Of a stretch of 64,000 bases of DNA, positions 19,748 to 29,132 are shown in pieces. Every line of letters begins with the position of its first letter. The first letter of the stretch is position 1. Source of the DNA: Pigmentiphaga litoralis. Its GTDB lineage: Bacteria; Pseudomonadota; Gammaproteobacteria; Burkholderiales; Burkholderiaceae_B. The DNA is taken from assembly GCF_013408655.1 (NCBI RefSeq), contig NZ_JACCBP010000001.1, forward strand, positions 2,852,001 through 2,916,000. Reading direction: 5' to 3'. The translations under genes were made by a program, and so were the position numbers. The notes beneath the pieces are model-generated. The model worked only from the letters and a program-made list of their open reading frames with translations, was not told the origin of the DNA and searched no databases.

Positions 19748-20692
19748 ATGTCGTCGCACCGTCTCTCCAACAGTCTGCTCAAGCTGCTATACCGGCACAC
19801 CCACTCGCGGCTGAACCGGCATAACGAGCGCTTATGGCCGCACGTGCGGGTGGGCCGCAACGCCGCCGGCGAAATCGACAGCTTTTCGTACCGCGGCCGC
19901 GACTTTCCGTTGATGAATCACGTGCTGACGCGCGGGTGCCGCGGCGGCACCGGTCACATCATCGCGAGCGGCCCGTCGGTCAATGACATCGACTACGCAC
20001 AGCTGGCCCTGACCGACGTCATGGGCGTGAACGGCGCCATCGCGCTGACCGACACCCATCCCATCACGTTCGACACCTACTGCTTCAATGACACCGGCTT
20101 TGTGCGGGCGCGGCCGCAACTGGTCAAGCGCATCGTCACCCAAGACCTGTTGCTGTTCACGACGCCGCTGTCCTTGTGGCATGTGCTGCAGCAGCTTCCG
20201 CCGGACGACATTCGCTGCCGCATCTTCCTGATCGAAAATCCGCAGTACCGCGCAAGGCTGCCCCTGCGCAGCGTGCAGGCCGTCATGGCGGACGCCCCCG
20301 CCGGCGCGTTGACCCTGTTCGATGAAGCACGGGTATTGGGTTACGCGCACGACATCCGCCAGGGGCTGTTCGATGCCGGCACCGTGGCCTACAGCGCCCT
20401 GCAGATCATGGCGTGGCTGGGCCATACCGAGATCGTGCTGCACGGTGTCGACTTGCAGGACGCCGCCAAAGTGCCGCGCTTCTACGAGACGCCCGCCGAC
20501 ACCCTGCCCACCACGCTGGACCAGTACCTGCCGCATCACATCCTGCCGGCCTTCACGGCGGCAGCGAATCTGCTGGCCGATAAAGGCGTTCGTCTCGTCA
20601 ACCTGTCCCCCAACAGTGCTCTGGTGGCCGACCGCATCGAAAAACGCGACTGGCGTATGCTTGCAGGCAACAAGCCTGTGGGAACTACGTAA
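19748..20692 (+). CDS. DUF115/GT42-like putative glycosyltransferase
   Basis: A 314-residue cytosolic protein. The signature HIIASGPSVNDIDY (70-83) resembles the nucleotide-binding glycine-proline-serine loop of DUF115 and sialyltransferase-like (GT42) proteins. TDVMGVNGAIALTDTHPITFDTYC and the later AYSALQIMAWLGHTEIVLHGVDL also fit that group. It lies 17 nt after tolC and 37 nt before a GT8-like gene, so a role in LPS core or surface glycan modification is likely. The donor sugar is unknown. Confidence 0.7.
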   Translation: MSSHRLSNSLLKLLYRHTHSRLNRHNERLWPHVRVGRNAAGEIDSFSYRGRDFPLMNHVLTRGCRGGTGHIIASGPSVNDIDYAQLALTDVMGVNGAIALTDTHPITFDTYCFNDTGFVRARPQLVKRIVTQDLLLFTTPLSLWHVLQQLPPDDIRCRIFLIENPQYRARLPLRSVQAVMADAPAGALTLFDEARVLGYAHDIRQGLFDAGTVAYSALQIMAWLGHTEIVLHGVDLQDAAKVPRFYETPADTLPTTLDQYLPHHILPAFTAAANLLADKGVRLVNLSPNSALVADRIEKRDWRMLAGNKPVGTT

Positions 20693-20729
20693 CCCGCTGG
20701 CAGTACACACCCGCAGGGACGACAGCAGG

Positions 20730-21632
20730 ATGGACCACCGCACTTCCGAAGACCGCATCCGCATCTTTGTGGGCTGCGACCCCAACGACTGTGATCTTGA
20801 ACAGATGATGGTGCTGGAATACAGCATCAAGAAGCACGCTTCGATGCCCGTCGACATCGAATGGATGCGCCTGTCCAAAGATCCCGGCAGCCTCTGGTAT
20901 TCCGACCCCGAGCACCACAAGGGCTGGCGCACCGAGACCTGGGCGACACCCTTCTCGGGCTTTCGCTGGGCCGTCCCGGCCGCCTGCAACTACCAGGGCC
21001 GCGCCATCTACATGGACGCCGACATGCTGGTCTTGTGCGACATGGCCGAGCTGTGGCGCATGCCCTTCGAGCCCGGCAAGGTCCTGAGCGGCAAAGGCCG
21101 CAAGACGTCCTGGCGCTTTTGCGTATCGGTGTGGGACAACGCCGCGGCGAAAGGACACCTTCCGGAGATCAATGATCTTCGCAACGATCCGGGCGCGCAC
21201 CAGCGCCTGATGCGCCACTTCCAGGACCACGCCGAACTCATCCAGCCCATGCACACCGACTACAACAATGTGGACGGTGAAAAGAAGCCAGTCGATGCGA
21301 TCCGGATCCTGCATTACTCGGACATGGGCACGCAGTTTTCGCACAGCTACGCGCTGCCCCGCCTGGCAGCGCAAGGCCAGGAACACTGGTTCGACGGCGC
21401 CATCCTTCCGCATCCCCGCAGCGACCTCAAAGCCTTGTTCGACCAGTACTACGACGAGGCCCTGCGTGCAGGCTATAACCTCGCGTTATACAAGGCAGAT
21501 GAGCCCTTCGGCCGCATGATCAAGGCATCACAACGCGGCTACCAAGGCAACAAGCGGACACGTAAGCCATCCTTTTGGGCGAGGCTGGGCTTCGGGCGTA
21601 AAACAACAGGTAGCCCTGTGGACGCCTCCTGA
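20730..21632 (+). CDS. GT8-like glycosyltransferase
   Basis: A 300-residue putative glycosyltransferase with a GT-A fold. IRIFVGCDPND opens the Rossmann part, and the DxD metal site is DAD at residues 96-98 (IYMDADMLVLCDMAELW), typical of GT8. The start is ATG at 20730, where similarity begins and AGCAGG lies upstream; the frame continues further upstream as a shadow of the previous gene. The C-terminal 30 residues are basic. It likely adds a hexose to LPS core or a related glycan. Confidence 0.75.
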   Translation: MDHRTSEDRIRIFVGCDPNDCDLEQMMVLEYSIKKHASMPVDIEWMRLSKDPGSLWYSDPEHHKGWRTETWATPFSGFRWAVPAACNYQGRAIYMDADMLVLCDMAELWRMPFEPGKVLSGKGRKTSWRFCVSVWDNAAAKGHLPEINDLRNDPGAHQRLMRHFQDHAELIQPMHTDYNNVDGEKKPVDAIRILHYSDMGTQFSHSYALPRLAAQGQEHWFDGAILPHPRSDLKALFDQYYDEALRAGYNLALYKADEPFGRMIKASQRGYQGNKRTRKPSFWARLGFGRKTTGSPVDAS

Positions 21633-21670
21633 AGCGTCAGTTTGCGCGCTCTTCGGTCACAACCGTGTCG

Positions 21671-21720
21671 GCGTGTTACCACAGTCAGGAAGCTGTGATG
21701 TAACGCGTGATATATATATC
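21671..21720. promoter_or_regulatory. Inverted repeat abutting a TATATATATA element
   Basis: GCGTGTTACCACAG (21671-21684) can pair with CTGTG-AT-GTAACGCGT (21693-21708) with one 2-nt bulge, including two G-T pairs. It is followed at once by the palindrome GATATATATATC (21709-21720). It lies 76 bp before the GT9 start. It may be a promoter with an overlapping operator, or an end-of-transcript hairpin for the GT8 gene. Confidence 0.45.
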
Positions 21721-21795
21721 GAAGAGAGGGCTCACTTCCGGGCTGCTCAGCGCGGCCCCTGGCGTACGTGGCCTCGCGCACGCGAAGGGACGCCC

Positions 21796-22893
21796 ATGTC
21801 ATACATCATCGAGAAAGGACGACGCGTTGCGTTCGTCATGTCGGCACGACTTGGCGACACGCTGATCGCCATGGTCATCGTGCGCAATCTCGTCGCGCAT
21901 GGCATTCAGGTCACCGTCTTCAGCCATCACTTGAGCGTGCTCAAGGACTGGTTTCCCCGCTTCGACATCCAGCCCGCGCTGCAGGCCCATAGCCTGCGCG
22001 ACAGCCTGGACGGGTACGACACCGTCATCCACGCCTATGCCGCCGACGTCGTCGGCGATGTCAGAACCTGGCATCCGCGCGCCTGGGTTATGGATGAGTG
22101 GCCCGTGTACCGGCAGATCAAACCGATGCTGGATATCCAGCTGGATGTCTGCCGAAAGATGTTCGGCCTGACCGAACTGTCGCGCGCGAACGGCATTCAA
22201 CTTCCTGCGACCGTCGACACCCGCGTGGCACGCCGCCGCGCCGTCATTCATCCGACCGCAAGCGCCCTGCACAAACAATGGTTGCCACAGCGATTCCTGC
22301 GCCTGGCAAGGCAACTGGAAGCGCAAGGGTACGAACCCTGTTTCGTGGTTGCGCCCACCGAGCGTCCGGGTTGGCAGTGGGTCGAATCCTGTGGCTATCG
22401 GCTGGTGTCGCACGCGTCACTGGCCGACCTGGCCGGATGGCTGGTGTCCGCAGGCATTTTTGTCGGCAACGATTCGGGGATCGCGCATCTGGCATCGAAC
22501 GTTGGCGTGCCCGTTGTGTCACTGGCCATGCGGCCCCGTATCGCCCGCCGCTGGTCACCCGGCTGGTCGCCCAGCGTGACGTTGACGCCGATTCCGTTGA
22601 TGCCCGGGCGGATGTTGCGGGAAGCGTTCTGGAAGCACCTGCTGCCGGTATCGCGTGTTGCGACGGCAATCGAACGGCTGCGCAAGCATGTGGCTGGTAC
22701 GCCCCGGGCCTTTGGTCCGGCGCCGCAATTGAGCCATGGTTATGCTCGCATGCTGGGCCGCCAGTGGGCGAACCTGCTGGCGCTGCGGCCACGTGCTGCA
22801 GCATCGGTCTCCACGCCGACCCTGCCGCCGCAAACGCGCGCCCGCGGCACGGGCGTCACTGCGGGTCAGCGCACCACGACGATCGGGCGCTAG
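21796..22893 (+). CDS. GT9 heptosyltransferase-like glycosyltransferase
   Basis: A 365-residue protein of the ADP-heptose:LPS heptosyltransferase family. The N-terminus RVAFVMSARLGDTLIAMVIVRNL and the C-terminal donor-site motif VGNDSGIAHLASNVGVPVV (about 223-241) are diagnostic of GT9. Start ATG at 21796 is where similarity begins; AAGGGA lies upstream. The last 50 residues are Pro/Ala/Thr/Arg-rich and probably disordered, an unusual tail. It probably acts in LPS core assembly. It is distinct from WaaC at 41908. Confidence 0.85.
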   Translation: MSYIIEKGRRVAFVMSARLGDTLIAMVIVRNLVAHGIQVTVFSHHLSVLKDWFPRFDIQPALQAHSLRDSLDGYDTVIHAYAADVVGDVRTWHPRAWVMDEWPVYRQIKPMLDIQLDVCRKMFGLTELSRANGIQLPATVDTRVARRRAVIHPTASALHKQWLPQRFLRLARQLEAQGYEPCFVVAPTERPGWQWVESCGYRLVSHASLADLAGWLVSAGIFVGNDSGIAHLASNVGVPVVSLAMRPRIARRWSPGWSPSVTLTPIPLMPGRMLREAFWKHLLPVSRVATAIERLRKHVAGTPRAFGPAPQLSHGYARMLGRQWANLLALRPRAAASVSTPTLPPQTRARGTGVTAGQRTTTIGR

Positions 22894-23315
22894 ACCAGCC
22901 CTTTTCCGTTTCACCCCCGTGGCACTCCCCTCCCTTCTCTGAAGAGGACCGGCAGGCTGGTGACGCCTGTCCTCTATCCGCCACCTTCATCGCCCGGCTC
23001 TCCACCTCGCTGGCTCAGCGCTAATCAGTGTTTTCCATAACCTGACTTCAATGACTTCGGCTGCTGCTCATCCGTAAAGAAATCGCAAGCAGCCTGACAT
23101 CCCAGAGACCGTTGATTTGCGGGCCTCGCCAATGGTTGAGCCATTTCAAAGCCGTCATAACCTAGCCTTATGACCCTACCCGCCTGCAAGACTGAAATCT
23201 CACCGCGATTTAGGTTTCGGCCTACATACCAAGGATTAATCCCTCTCTACCATCGATTCTGAAATCTCACTGAATCTTCAGGTTATCGCAAAGGTGCGAG
23301 TTTCGGATCGATCCA
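22894..23315. promoter_or_regulatory. Promoter/leader region of the exopolysaccharide operon
   Basis: 422 nt without a gene and visibly AT-richer than its surroundings. It holds a hairpin at 22943-22975 (AGAGGAC...GTCCTCT with inner AGGC/GCCT). ATAACCT occurs at 23037-23043 and 23157-23163, and inverted at 23280-23286. An imperfect ~30-nt direct repeat occurs at 23192-23219 and 23259-23288, with CTGAAATCTCAC identical and AGGTT-TCG shared. These are candidate regulator sites. No JUMPstart/ops element is seen. Confidence 0.6.
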
Positions 23316-25298
23316 ATGACGTCACGCTTCCGCACATTTGCTCTCTCGCTGACGCGACCGCAAAAGATCGCGATCATGGTCGTTGCGGACGTTATCGCCC
23401 TGCCCATCTGCCTCATGCTTGGCTACCTGCTCCGCCTGGGCGAGGCAGATTATCTCGAGCAATATGGATTTGCTGCAGCCACCGTCATGGCGCTTGCAAC
23501 GATTCCGGTGCTGTACCTGAGCGGCCTGTATCGAAACGTCGTCCGCTTCTTCGACGTTCGGATGCTTCGTACGACAGGAGTCAGCCTGGCCGTGCTGGCC
23601 ATTGGCACCTACGGGATCACGATTGCGTTGGGTGCACACCCGCCACCTCGCGCCAGCTTGCTCATCTACTGGTTCATTGCATTTTCATATGTGCTTTTTT
23701 CACGTCTGTTCGTTCGGCACCTGCTACATCAAAGCCCTGCGGCAAGACTGAAACGCCCCCGCGTCGCCGTCTATGGTGCGGGCGAAGCCGGATTCCAGCT
23801 GGTCAATTCGATGCGAGACGGCCGCACCCACACTCCCATTTGCTTTTTCGACGATGACTCCCGCTTCGTGGGGCGCCATTTGTCGGGTTTGCGTGTCTAC
23901 GGCATGGACGATGTGATCCGCGTGGTCTATGGCGCCGACATCGACGAGGTAGTCCTGGCGCTTCCTCATGCCTCCCCCGAGCGTCGCAAATTCATCGTCA
24001 ATCGTTTCGCCAGCATGGGCATCCTCGTGAAGACGCTGCCATCTCTGGATCAACTGGCCGAGAGCAGTGCCCTGGAATACACAATCAGAGAAGTACAGAT
24101 CGAAGACCTGCTGGGTCGCAAGTCCGTACCTCCTATGGAGGCGCTGTTTTCGCGCTGTGTGCAAGGCAAGTGTGTGCTGGTCACGGGCGCTGGCGGATCA
24201 ATTGGAAGCGAACTCTGCCGGCAGATCCTGTCCCGACGCCCTACCACCTTGCTGATGGTCGAGCACTCCGAATTCGCGCTCTACACCATCGAGCTTGAAC
24301 TGAAAACACGCTTCCCGAATTGCCAGGTCATTGGCGTGCTGGGTTCGGTGCTCGATGAGCCTTTGTTGGAACGCATCACCCGGGTCCATCGCGTCGACAC
24401 GATCTACCACGCCGCGGCCTACAAGCACGTGCCGCTGGTCGAAACGAACATGGCCGTCGGGCTGCGAAACAACGTCGAAGGCGCCTGGGTCGTCGCCAAG
24501 GTTGCCGCACAGAATCGCGTACAGACCTGTGTCCTGGTATCGACCGACAAGGCAGTACGACCTCCAAACGTGATGGGCGCAAGCAAAAGGTGCGCCGAAC
24601 TCATCTTCCAGGCTTACGCGGCTGAAAGCGATGTGCAGACGACCTTCAGCATGGTCCGCTTCGGCAATGTTCTGGGTTCGTCGGGCTCGGTCGTGCCCCT
24701 GTTTCGGGAACAGATCCAGCATGGGGGCCCGATTACCGTCACACATGCCGACATCACGCGGTACTTCATGTTGATCCCCGAGGCAGCGCAGCTGGTGATC
24801 CAAGCCGGCGCAATGGCCTCAGGCGGAGAAGTCTTCGTGCTGGATATGGGCGATCCCGTCAAGGTGATCGACCTCGCTCGGTCGATGATCGAAATGTCAG
24901 GGCTGAGCGAGAGGTCCGAGACCAACCCGGAAGGCGATATCGAAATACGCGTGACCGGATTGCGGCCTGGCGAAAAGCTTTATGAAGAATTGCTTATCGG
25001 AAGCCATGTGAGCCGCAGCGAGCACCCGCGCATCATGAGCTCGCGCGAGAACTCGCTCTCGCTTGCCAGCCTGGACGTCCTGCTTCGGACTCTCTTGGGC
25101 CAATGCCGTCAAAACTCCGAGCCCGGAATGATGTCGGCGCTGCAACTCATCGTCCCCGAGTATGCGCCTTACTCCCAGTGGCAACGCCCGACTGGCGACA
25201 CAGCGCCTCCTGCGCAACCGGTTCGCGCGCTGCTGTCCTATTGGCAGGACGACGTGCCATCGGTGGCGCCCACCGGGCGGACAGCGCTGAGCCGATAA
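23316..25298 (+). CDS. UDP-sugar 4,6-dehydratase, PglF/WbpM/CapD family
   Basis: Membrane-bound nucleotide-sugar dehydratase, 660 residues. Four hydrophobic segments occupy about residues 15-140. Then comes a CoA-binding-like Rossmann domain (VAVYGAGEAGFQLVNSM) and a SDR catalytic domain starting CVLVTGAGGSIGSELCRQ near residue 287. STDKAVRPPNVMGASKR (about 408-424) is the catalytic segment of this family, with Met in place of the usual SDR Tyr. The reaction is probably UDP-GlcNAc to its 4-keto-6-deoxy form. With the PglE- and PglD-like enzymes downstream it would make a diacetamido-trideoxyhexose. First gene of the operon. Confidence 0.92.
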   Translation: MTSRFRTFALSLTRPQKIAIMVVADVIALPICLMLGYLLRLGEADYLEQYGFAAATVMALATIPVLYLSGLYRNVVRFFDVRMLRTTGVSLAVLAIGTYGITIALGAHPPPRASLLIYWFIAFSYVLFSRLFVRHLLHQSPAARLKRPRVAVYGAGEAGFQLVNSMRDGRTHTPICFFDDDSRFVGRHLSGLRVYGMDDVIRVVYGADIDEVVLALPHASPERRKFIVNRFASMGILVKTLPSLDQLAESSALEYTIREVQIEDLLGRKSVPPMEALFSRCVQGKCVLVTGAGGSIGSELCRQILSRRPTTLLMVEHSEFALYTIELELKTRFPNCQVIGVLGSVLDEPLLERITRVHRVDTIYHAAAYKHVPLVETNMAVGLRNNVEGAWVVAKVAAQNRVQTCVLVSTDKAVRPPNVMGASKRCAELIFQAYAAESDVQTTFSMVRFGNVLGSSGSVVPLFREQIQHGGPITVTHADITRYFMLIPEAAQLVIQAGAMASGGEVFVLDMGDPVKVIDLARSMIEMSGLSERSETNPEGDIEIRVTGLRPGEKLYEELLIGSHVSRSEHPRIMSSRENSLSLASLDVLLRTLLGQCRQNSEPGMMSALQLIVPEYAPYSQWQRPTGDTAPPAQPVRALLSYWQDDVPSVAPTGRTALSR

Positions 25299-25357
25299 AA
25301 ACCTGCCGTGAATGGCGAGGGTCCGACAACCAACTTCGAAATGACATCACTTTCTTC

Positions 25358-26701
25358 ATGAAGATCACCATCTTTGGCAGTGGATACGTAGGACTGGTCA
25401 CAGGCGGATGTCTGGCGGACGCGGGTCATCGCGTGCTGTGCGTCGATGTCGACAAGGCAAAAGTGGACGCCTTGAGCAGCGGCAAGGTCGCCATTTACGA
25501 GCCAGGCCTGGAATCCCTGATTCGTGAAAACCTGGCTGCCGGACGGCTGCAATTCACGGCTGATGCGCAGCAAGGAGTGAATTTTGGCGAACTGGCTTTC
25601 ATTGCTGTTGGCACGCCCTCCGGGCTTGACGGCGAAGCCGACATGACCTTTGTCCGTGCGGTAGCCGAGGCAATCGGCCAACACATGACCGACTACAAGC
25701 TGGTCATCAACAAATCCACGGTGCCCGTCGGCACGGCCGATCTGGTGACCACGATCATTCAGCGCGCCCTGCAAGAAAGACAGAAGCACATCGATTTCGA
25801 TGTGTGTTCCAACCCGGAATTCCTGAAGGAAGGCGCCGCGATCGGCGATTTCAAGCGCGCGGCACGCATCATTGTCGGCACGGATTCCGACCGCGTTGAG
25901 GCACTCATGCGCGAATGCTATGCGCCCTACAACCGCAATCGCGACAAGATGATGTTTATGGGTGTTCGCGCTGCGGAGTTGGCCAAGTACGCAGCCAACG
26001 CCATGCTGGCAACAAAAATAAGTTTCATGAACGAGATCGCCAACATCGCCGAAAGACTGAATGCTGACGTCGAAGAAGTTCGCCGGGGTATCGGAAGCGA
26101 TCCGCGCATCGGCTACGACTTCATCTATCCCGGTTGTGGTTATGGCGGATCATGTTTTCCGAAAGACGTGAAAGCGCTCAACCGGTCGGCCCATATGGCC
26201 GGCTATCACCCCGCGCTGCTTTACGCGGTCGAAGAAGTCAATCACCGCCAGAAGCAAGTTCTTTATACCAAGCTGATGTACGCGCTTGGAGGCCCGCCTC
26301 GCGACATGCGTATTGCGGTCTGGGGACTCGCATTCAAGCCAAATACCGATGATCTTCGCGAAGCACCCAGCCTTCAACTCATCGACCAATTGCTGGCCGC
26401 CGGAGCCCATATCCAAGCCTACGATCCGGAAGCCGGAACTGCGTGCGCGGCATTGTACGCAGCGGCTAGCGCCCTGACGATCTGCGAATCCAGCCATGCT
26501 GCCTTGCAGCGCGCCGACGCACTCGTCATTTGCACCGAGTGGCCGGAATTCCGTTCGGTCGATCTGATGGTGCTTGCGCAAGAACTGGGCCGACGGCTGG
26601 TCATCGACGGCAGGAATGTGTTCGACCCGGCACGCTGCGCTGCCGCCGGCTTGACGTACTACGGGATAGGACGGGCGGCCGAAGTGGCGGTCGTGCCATG
26701 A
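25358..26701 (+). CDS. ugd: UDP-glucose 6-dehydrogenase
   Basis: Oxidises UDP-glucose to UDP-glucuronic acid with NAD. 447 residues. N-terminal Rossmann motif GSGYVGLVTGGCLADAGH, catalytic cysteine Cys266 in YPGCGYGGSCFPKDVKAL, and C-terminal AVWGLAFKPNTDDLREAPS. The ATG at 25358 is chosen because the Rossmann fold begins immediately; upstream in-frame codons overlap the previous gene. It overlaps the GT4 gene by ATGA. It implies a uronic acid, and so an acidic polymer, in the product. Confidence 0.96.
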   Translation: MKITIFGSGYVGLVTGGCLADAGHRVLCVDVDKAKVDALSSGKVAIYEPGLESLIRENLAAGRLQFTADAQQGVNFGELAFIAVGTPSGLDGEADMTFVRAVAEAIGQHMTDYKLVINKSTVPVGTADLVTTIIQRALQERQKHIDFDVCSNPEFLKEGAAIGDFKRAARIIVGTDSDRVEALMRECYAPYNRNRDKMMFMGVRAAELAKYAANAMLATKISFMNEIANIAERLNADVEEVRRGIGSDPRIGYDFIYPGCGYGGSCFPKDVKALNRSAHMAGYHPALLYAVEEVNHRQKQVLYTKLMYALGGPPRDMRIAVWGLAFKPNTDDLREAPSLQLIDQLLAAGAHIQAYDPEAGTACAALYAAASALTICESSHAALQRADALVICTEWPEFRSVDLMVLAQELGRRLVIDGRNVFDPARCAAAGLTYYGIGRAAEVAVVP

Positions 26702-27924
26702 GGATCGTGTACATCCATCAATACTTCAACACGCTTGAAATGGCCGGCGGTACACGATCGTTCGAGATGGCCCGCCGCCTGGTTGCACGCGGACATGAAG
26801 TTCATGTCATCACATCCTGGCGGGATCCTGCGGAGGCGACAGATTGGTTCGTCACGCGAGAAGAAGGCATTGAGGTCCACTGGCTGCCCGTTACGTACTC
26901 GAACCATATGGGGAACCGCGACCGTATCAAAGCGTTCATCAGGTTTGCGTCGAAAGCCTCCTCACGAGCTATGTCCATTCCCAGCGATGTGATTTTCGCC
27001 ACCAGCACACCGCTCACTGTCGCCATCCCCGCCATCGCCGCGAGCATCCGGCGTAGAACACCCATGGTGTTCGAAGTGCGCGACCTCTGGCCGACATTAC
27101 CGATTGCCATCGGCGCGCTTCGCAATCCGTTACTCAAAATCGCTGCCCGCTTGCTCGAGAAAACGGCTTACACCCGGGCAGCGGCCGTCGTCGCCTTGTC
27201 TCCGGGAATGAAAGACGGCGTCGTCCAACGCAACATCTCGCCCGAAAAAGTCGTGGTCATTCCAAACAGCTGCGATAACGACGACCATGCAAACTCCGAA
27301 GCGGGTGGCCTGGCTTTTCGCGCCGACCGTCCGTGGCTCGCGCACCGGCCTTTGCTTGTCTACTGTGGCACCTTCGGAAAGATCAACGGAATCCACACCC
27401 TCGTCGAGATTGCCGCGGAGTTGCTCCGTATTTCACCCGAGACTCGAGTGCTACTCGTTGGAGCCGGACAAGAAGAAACCAATCTGAGAACGCGCGCGCG
27501 CGCCAACGGGACGCTCGATCGCAACCTGTTTATCGAGCCCAGCATTCCGAAACGGGATGTTCCTGCGTTGCTGGCAGCTTCGACCATGGCCTGCAGTTTC
27601 TTCGTCGATTTACCCGAGATGCGCGCAAATTCGGCCAACAAGTTCTTCGACGGGCTTGCCGCCTCCCGGCCTATGGTCATCAACCATGGAGGCTGGATGG
27701 CGGACCTGCTTTCCACAACGGGCGCGGGGTTGGTCGTCTGGCAATTGTCGCCACGTGAAGCTGCCCGAAAGATCGCAGCAGCCTTGCACGATGCAGAGTG
27801 GCTTGCCAACGCGCGTCAGGCTGCCAAACGGCTTGCAACCAAAGACTTTGATCGAGACCGTTTGGCCGGAGATCTCGAGCAAGTGTTGATCGCCGCAGCA
27901 GGCAATAATCGGAGTGCGGCATGA
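26698..27924 (+). CDS. GT4 glycosyltransferase (WbuB-like)
   Basis: A 408-residue GT-B glycosyltransferase. N-terminus MRIVYIHQYFNTLEMAGGTRSFEMARRL is typical of WbuB-like GT4 enzymes; VFEVRDLWPTLPIAIGALRNPLL and a C-terminal donor-binding domain with VYCGTFGKINGIHTLVEIA follow. It starts within the ugd stop (ATGA) and overlaps the polymerase gene by ATGA. It is the only clear repeat-unit glycosyltransferase inside the operon apart from the initiating enzyme. Donor unknown, often an N-acetylated 6-deoxyhexosamine in relatives. Confidence 0.88.
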   Translation: MRIVYIHQYFNTLEMAGGTRSFEMARRLVARGHEVHVITSWRDPAEATDWFVTREEGIEVHWLPVTYSNHMGNRDRIKAFIRFASKASSRAMSIPSDVIFATSTPLTVAIPAIAASIRRRTPMVFEVRDLWPTLPIAIGALRNPLLKIAARLLEKTAYTRAAAVVALSPGMKDGVVQRNISPEKVVVIPNSCDNDDHANSEAGGLAFRADRPWLAHRPLLVYCGTFGKINGIHTLVEIAAELLRISPETRVLLVGAGQEETNLRTRARANGTLDRNLFIEPSIPKRDVPALLAASTMACSFFVDLPEMRANSANKFFDGLAASRPMVINHGGWMADLLSTTGAGLVVWQLSPREAARKIAAALHDAEWLANARQAAKRLATKDFDRDRLAGDLEQVLIAAAGNNRSAA

Positions 27925-29132
27925 ACCTGGTGCTTGCTGCCGCATTCTATTTTTCCTTGGTAGCTGGGGGTCTGCTTCCTTTTACCGAGACAGAGCCGAT
28001 CTACGTCGTTGCCAAGTCGGTCAGTCTGATTTTCTTTCTTTGCGTAGTGACTTCGGTACTCAAGCGACGCAGCTTCGCCATTCCGGCACTGACATTTCTT
28101 GGCATTGCAGTTCCGCTCCTGCTCTGGTCTGCCCTGCGGTCGAGCGACTACACGTACGCCCTACAGAAATTCGATGCCATCGCCTTTGGGACGGTTGGCG
28201 CTGCGGCCCTCTTTTATCGGTTGCGGGAGCGCGTCGGCGTCGCAAGCGCCTTCGACAAACTGCTGCTGGTCGCGCTTGCCGTCTTGCTCGCTACCTTGGG
28301 CTACAAGCTCGCTTATGGGTTCTGGGATCGAAGCATCCGATTCTTCCTGAACGGTCCGATCGTGTTTGGATGGCTGATGGGAAGCATGTGCCTGATCGCC
28401 CTTCACCGACTCATCACGACAGGCGCGCCCCGGTATTTCCTGGCCGCCATGGTTTTCTTCGCTGCGACGGTGTGGCCCATGTCGAAGGGCGCCATTGTCG
28501 CGCTACTCGCGAGCATGGCGATGCTTGCAGTGCTGAACCTTCGCCGCAGTGCCTTCAGCCGTATTGCCCTGCTAATGGCCCCCTTGCTGCTTCTGGCTGC
28601 ACTGCTGTTTTCTTCGGGCAGCGTACTGCCGTTGAACGATACGCGGCTCGCTGCCTTCAGTCGCATCCTGACCAATGAGATCGACAAGAGTGACGAAGGA
28701 TCCATCGTTACGCGACTTGACATGCTCGATCAAACCGCCGAGCTGATTCGAAAGAATTACGCGCTCGGCGTCGGGTTGGCCAACTGGCAGACCGCCAGCG
28801 GCAGTCAATTCGAGTATCCCCACAATGTTTATGCAGAGCTGGCCGCCGAGTTCGGCTTGCCGATCGCCGTCCTGCTTCTATTAGCACTTGCGACGATGTT
28901 CGGCCGCGTACCTAACCAGACTCGCGTCCTCGCACTCTTTTTTCTCATCGCAAGTGGTTTCAGCGGTGACGCAAGCTATTTGCGGTTCCCGCTGGCTTTC
29001 ATCCTCGCGTCGTGGCGCCTCAATTGGTCTGCACATGAAACACCTGCCGCTCATCATCGGGCACGTCATCAAAGGCTTCGCCATTTTGGCCAAGCTGGCA
29101 TTTCTGATTTTGGTGGTACCCGGCATGGCTAA
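27921..29132 (+). CDS. Wzy-like polysaccharide polymerase / O-antigen ligase family membrane protein
   Basis: A 403-residue integral membrane protein with about ten hydrophobic segments. The motif NYALGVGLANWQ followed by FEYPHNVYAELAAEFGLPIAV is the Wzy_C/WaaL-type signature with the conserved His in PHN. It would polymerise lipid-linked repeat units on the periplasmic side. It starts with ATGA overlap on the GT4 gene. Its last 33 codons overlap the start of the next gene in another frame, and that tail is hydrophilic and His/Arg-rich, unlike a Wzy end. Confidence 0.82.
   Translation: MNLVLAAAFYFSLVAGGLLPFTETEPIYVVAKSVSLIFFLCVVTSVLKRRSFAIPALTFLGIAVPLLLWSALRSSDYTYALQKFDAIAFGTVGAAALFYRLRERVGVASAFDKLLLVALAVLLATLGYKLAYGFWDRSIRFFLNGPIVFGWLMGSMCLIALHRLITTGAPRYFLAAMVFFAATVWPMSKGAIVALLASMAMLAVLNLRRSAFSRIALLMAPLLLLAALLFSSGSVLPLNDTRLAAFSRILTNEIDKSDEGSIVTRLDMLDQTAELIRKNYALGVGLANWQTASGSQFEYPHNVYAELAAEFGLPIAVLLLLALATMFGRVPNQTRVLALFFLIASGFSGDASYLRFPLAFILASWRLNWSAHETPAAHHRARHQRLRHFGQAGISDFGGTRHG

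Noticed and set aside
22894..23315. JUMPstart/ops element before the capsule operon
   Set aside because: No GGCGGTAGC-type sequence is present in the region.
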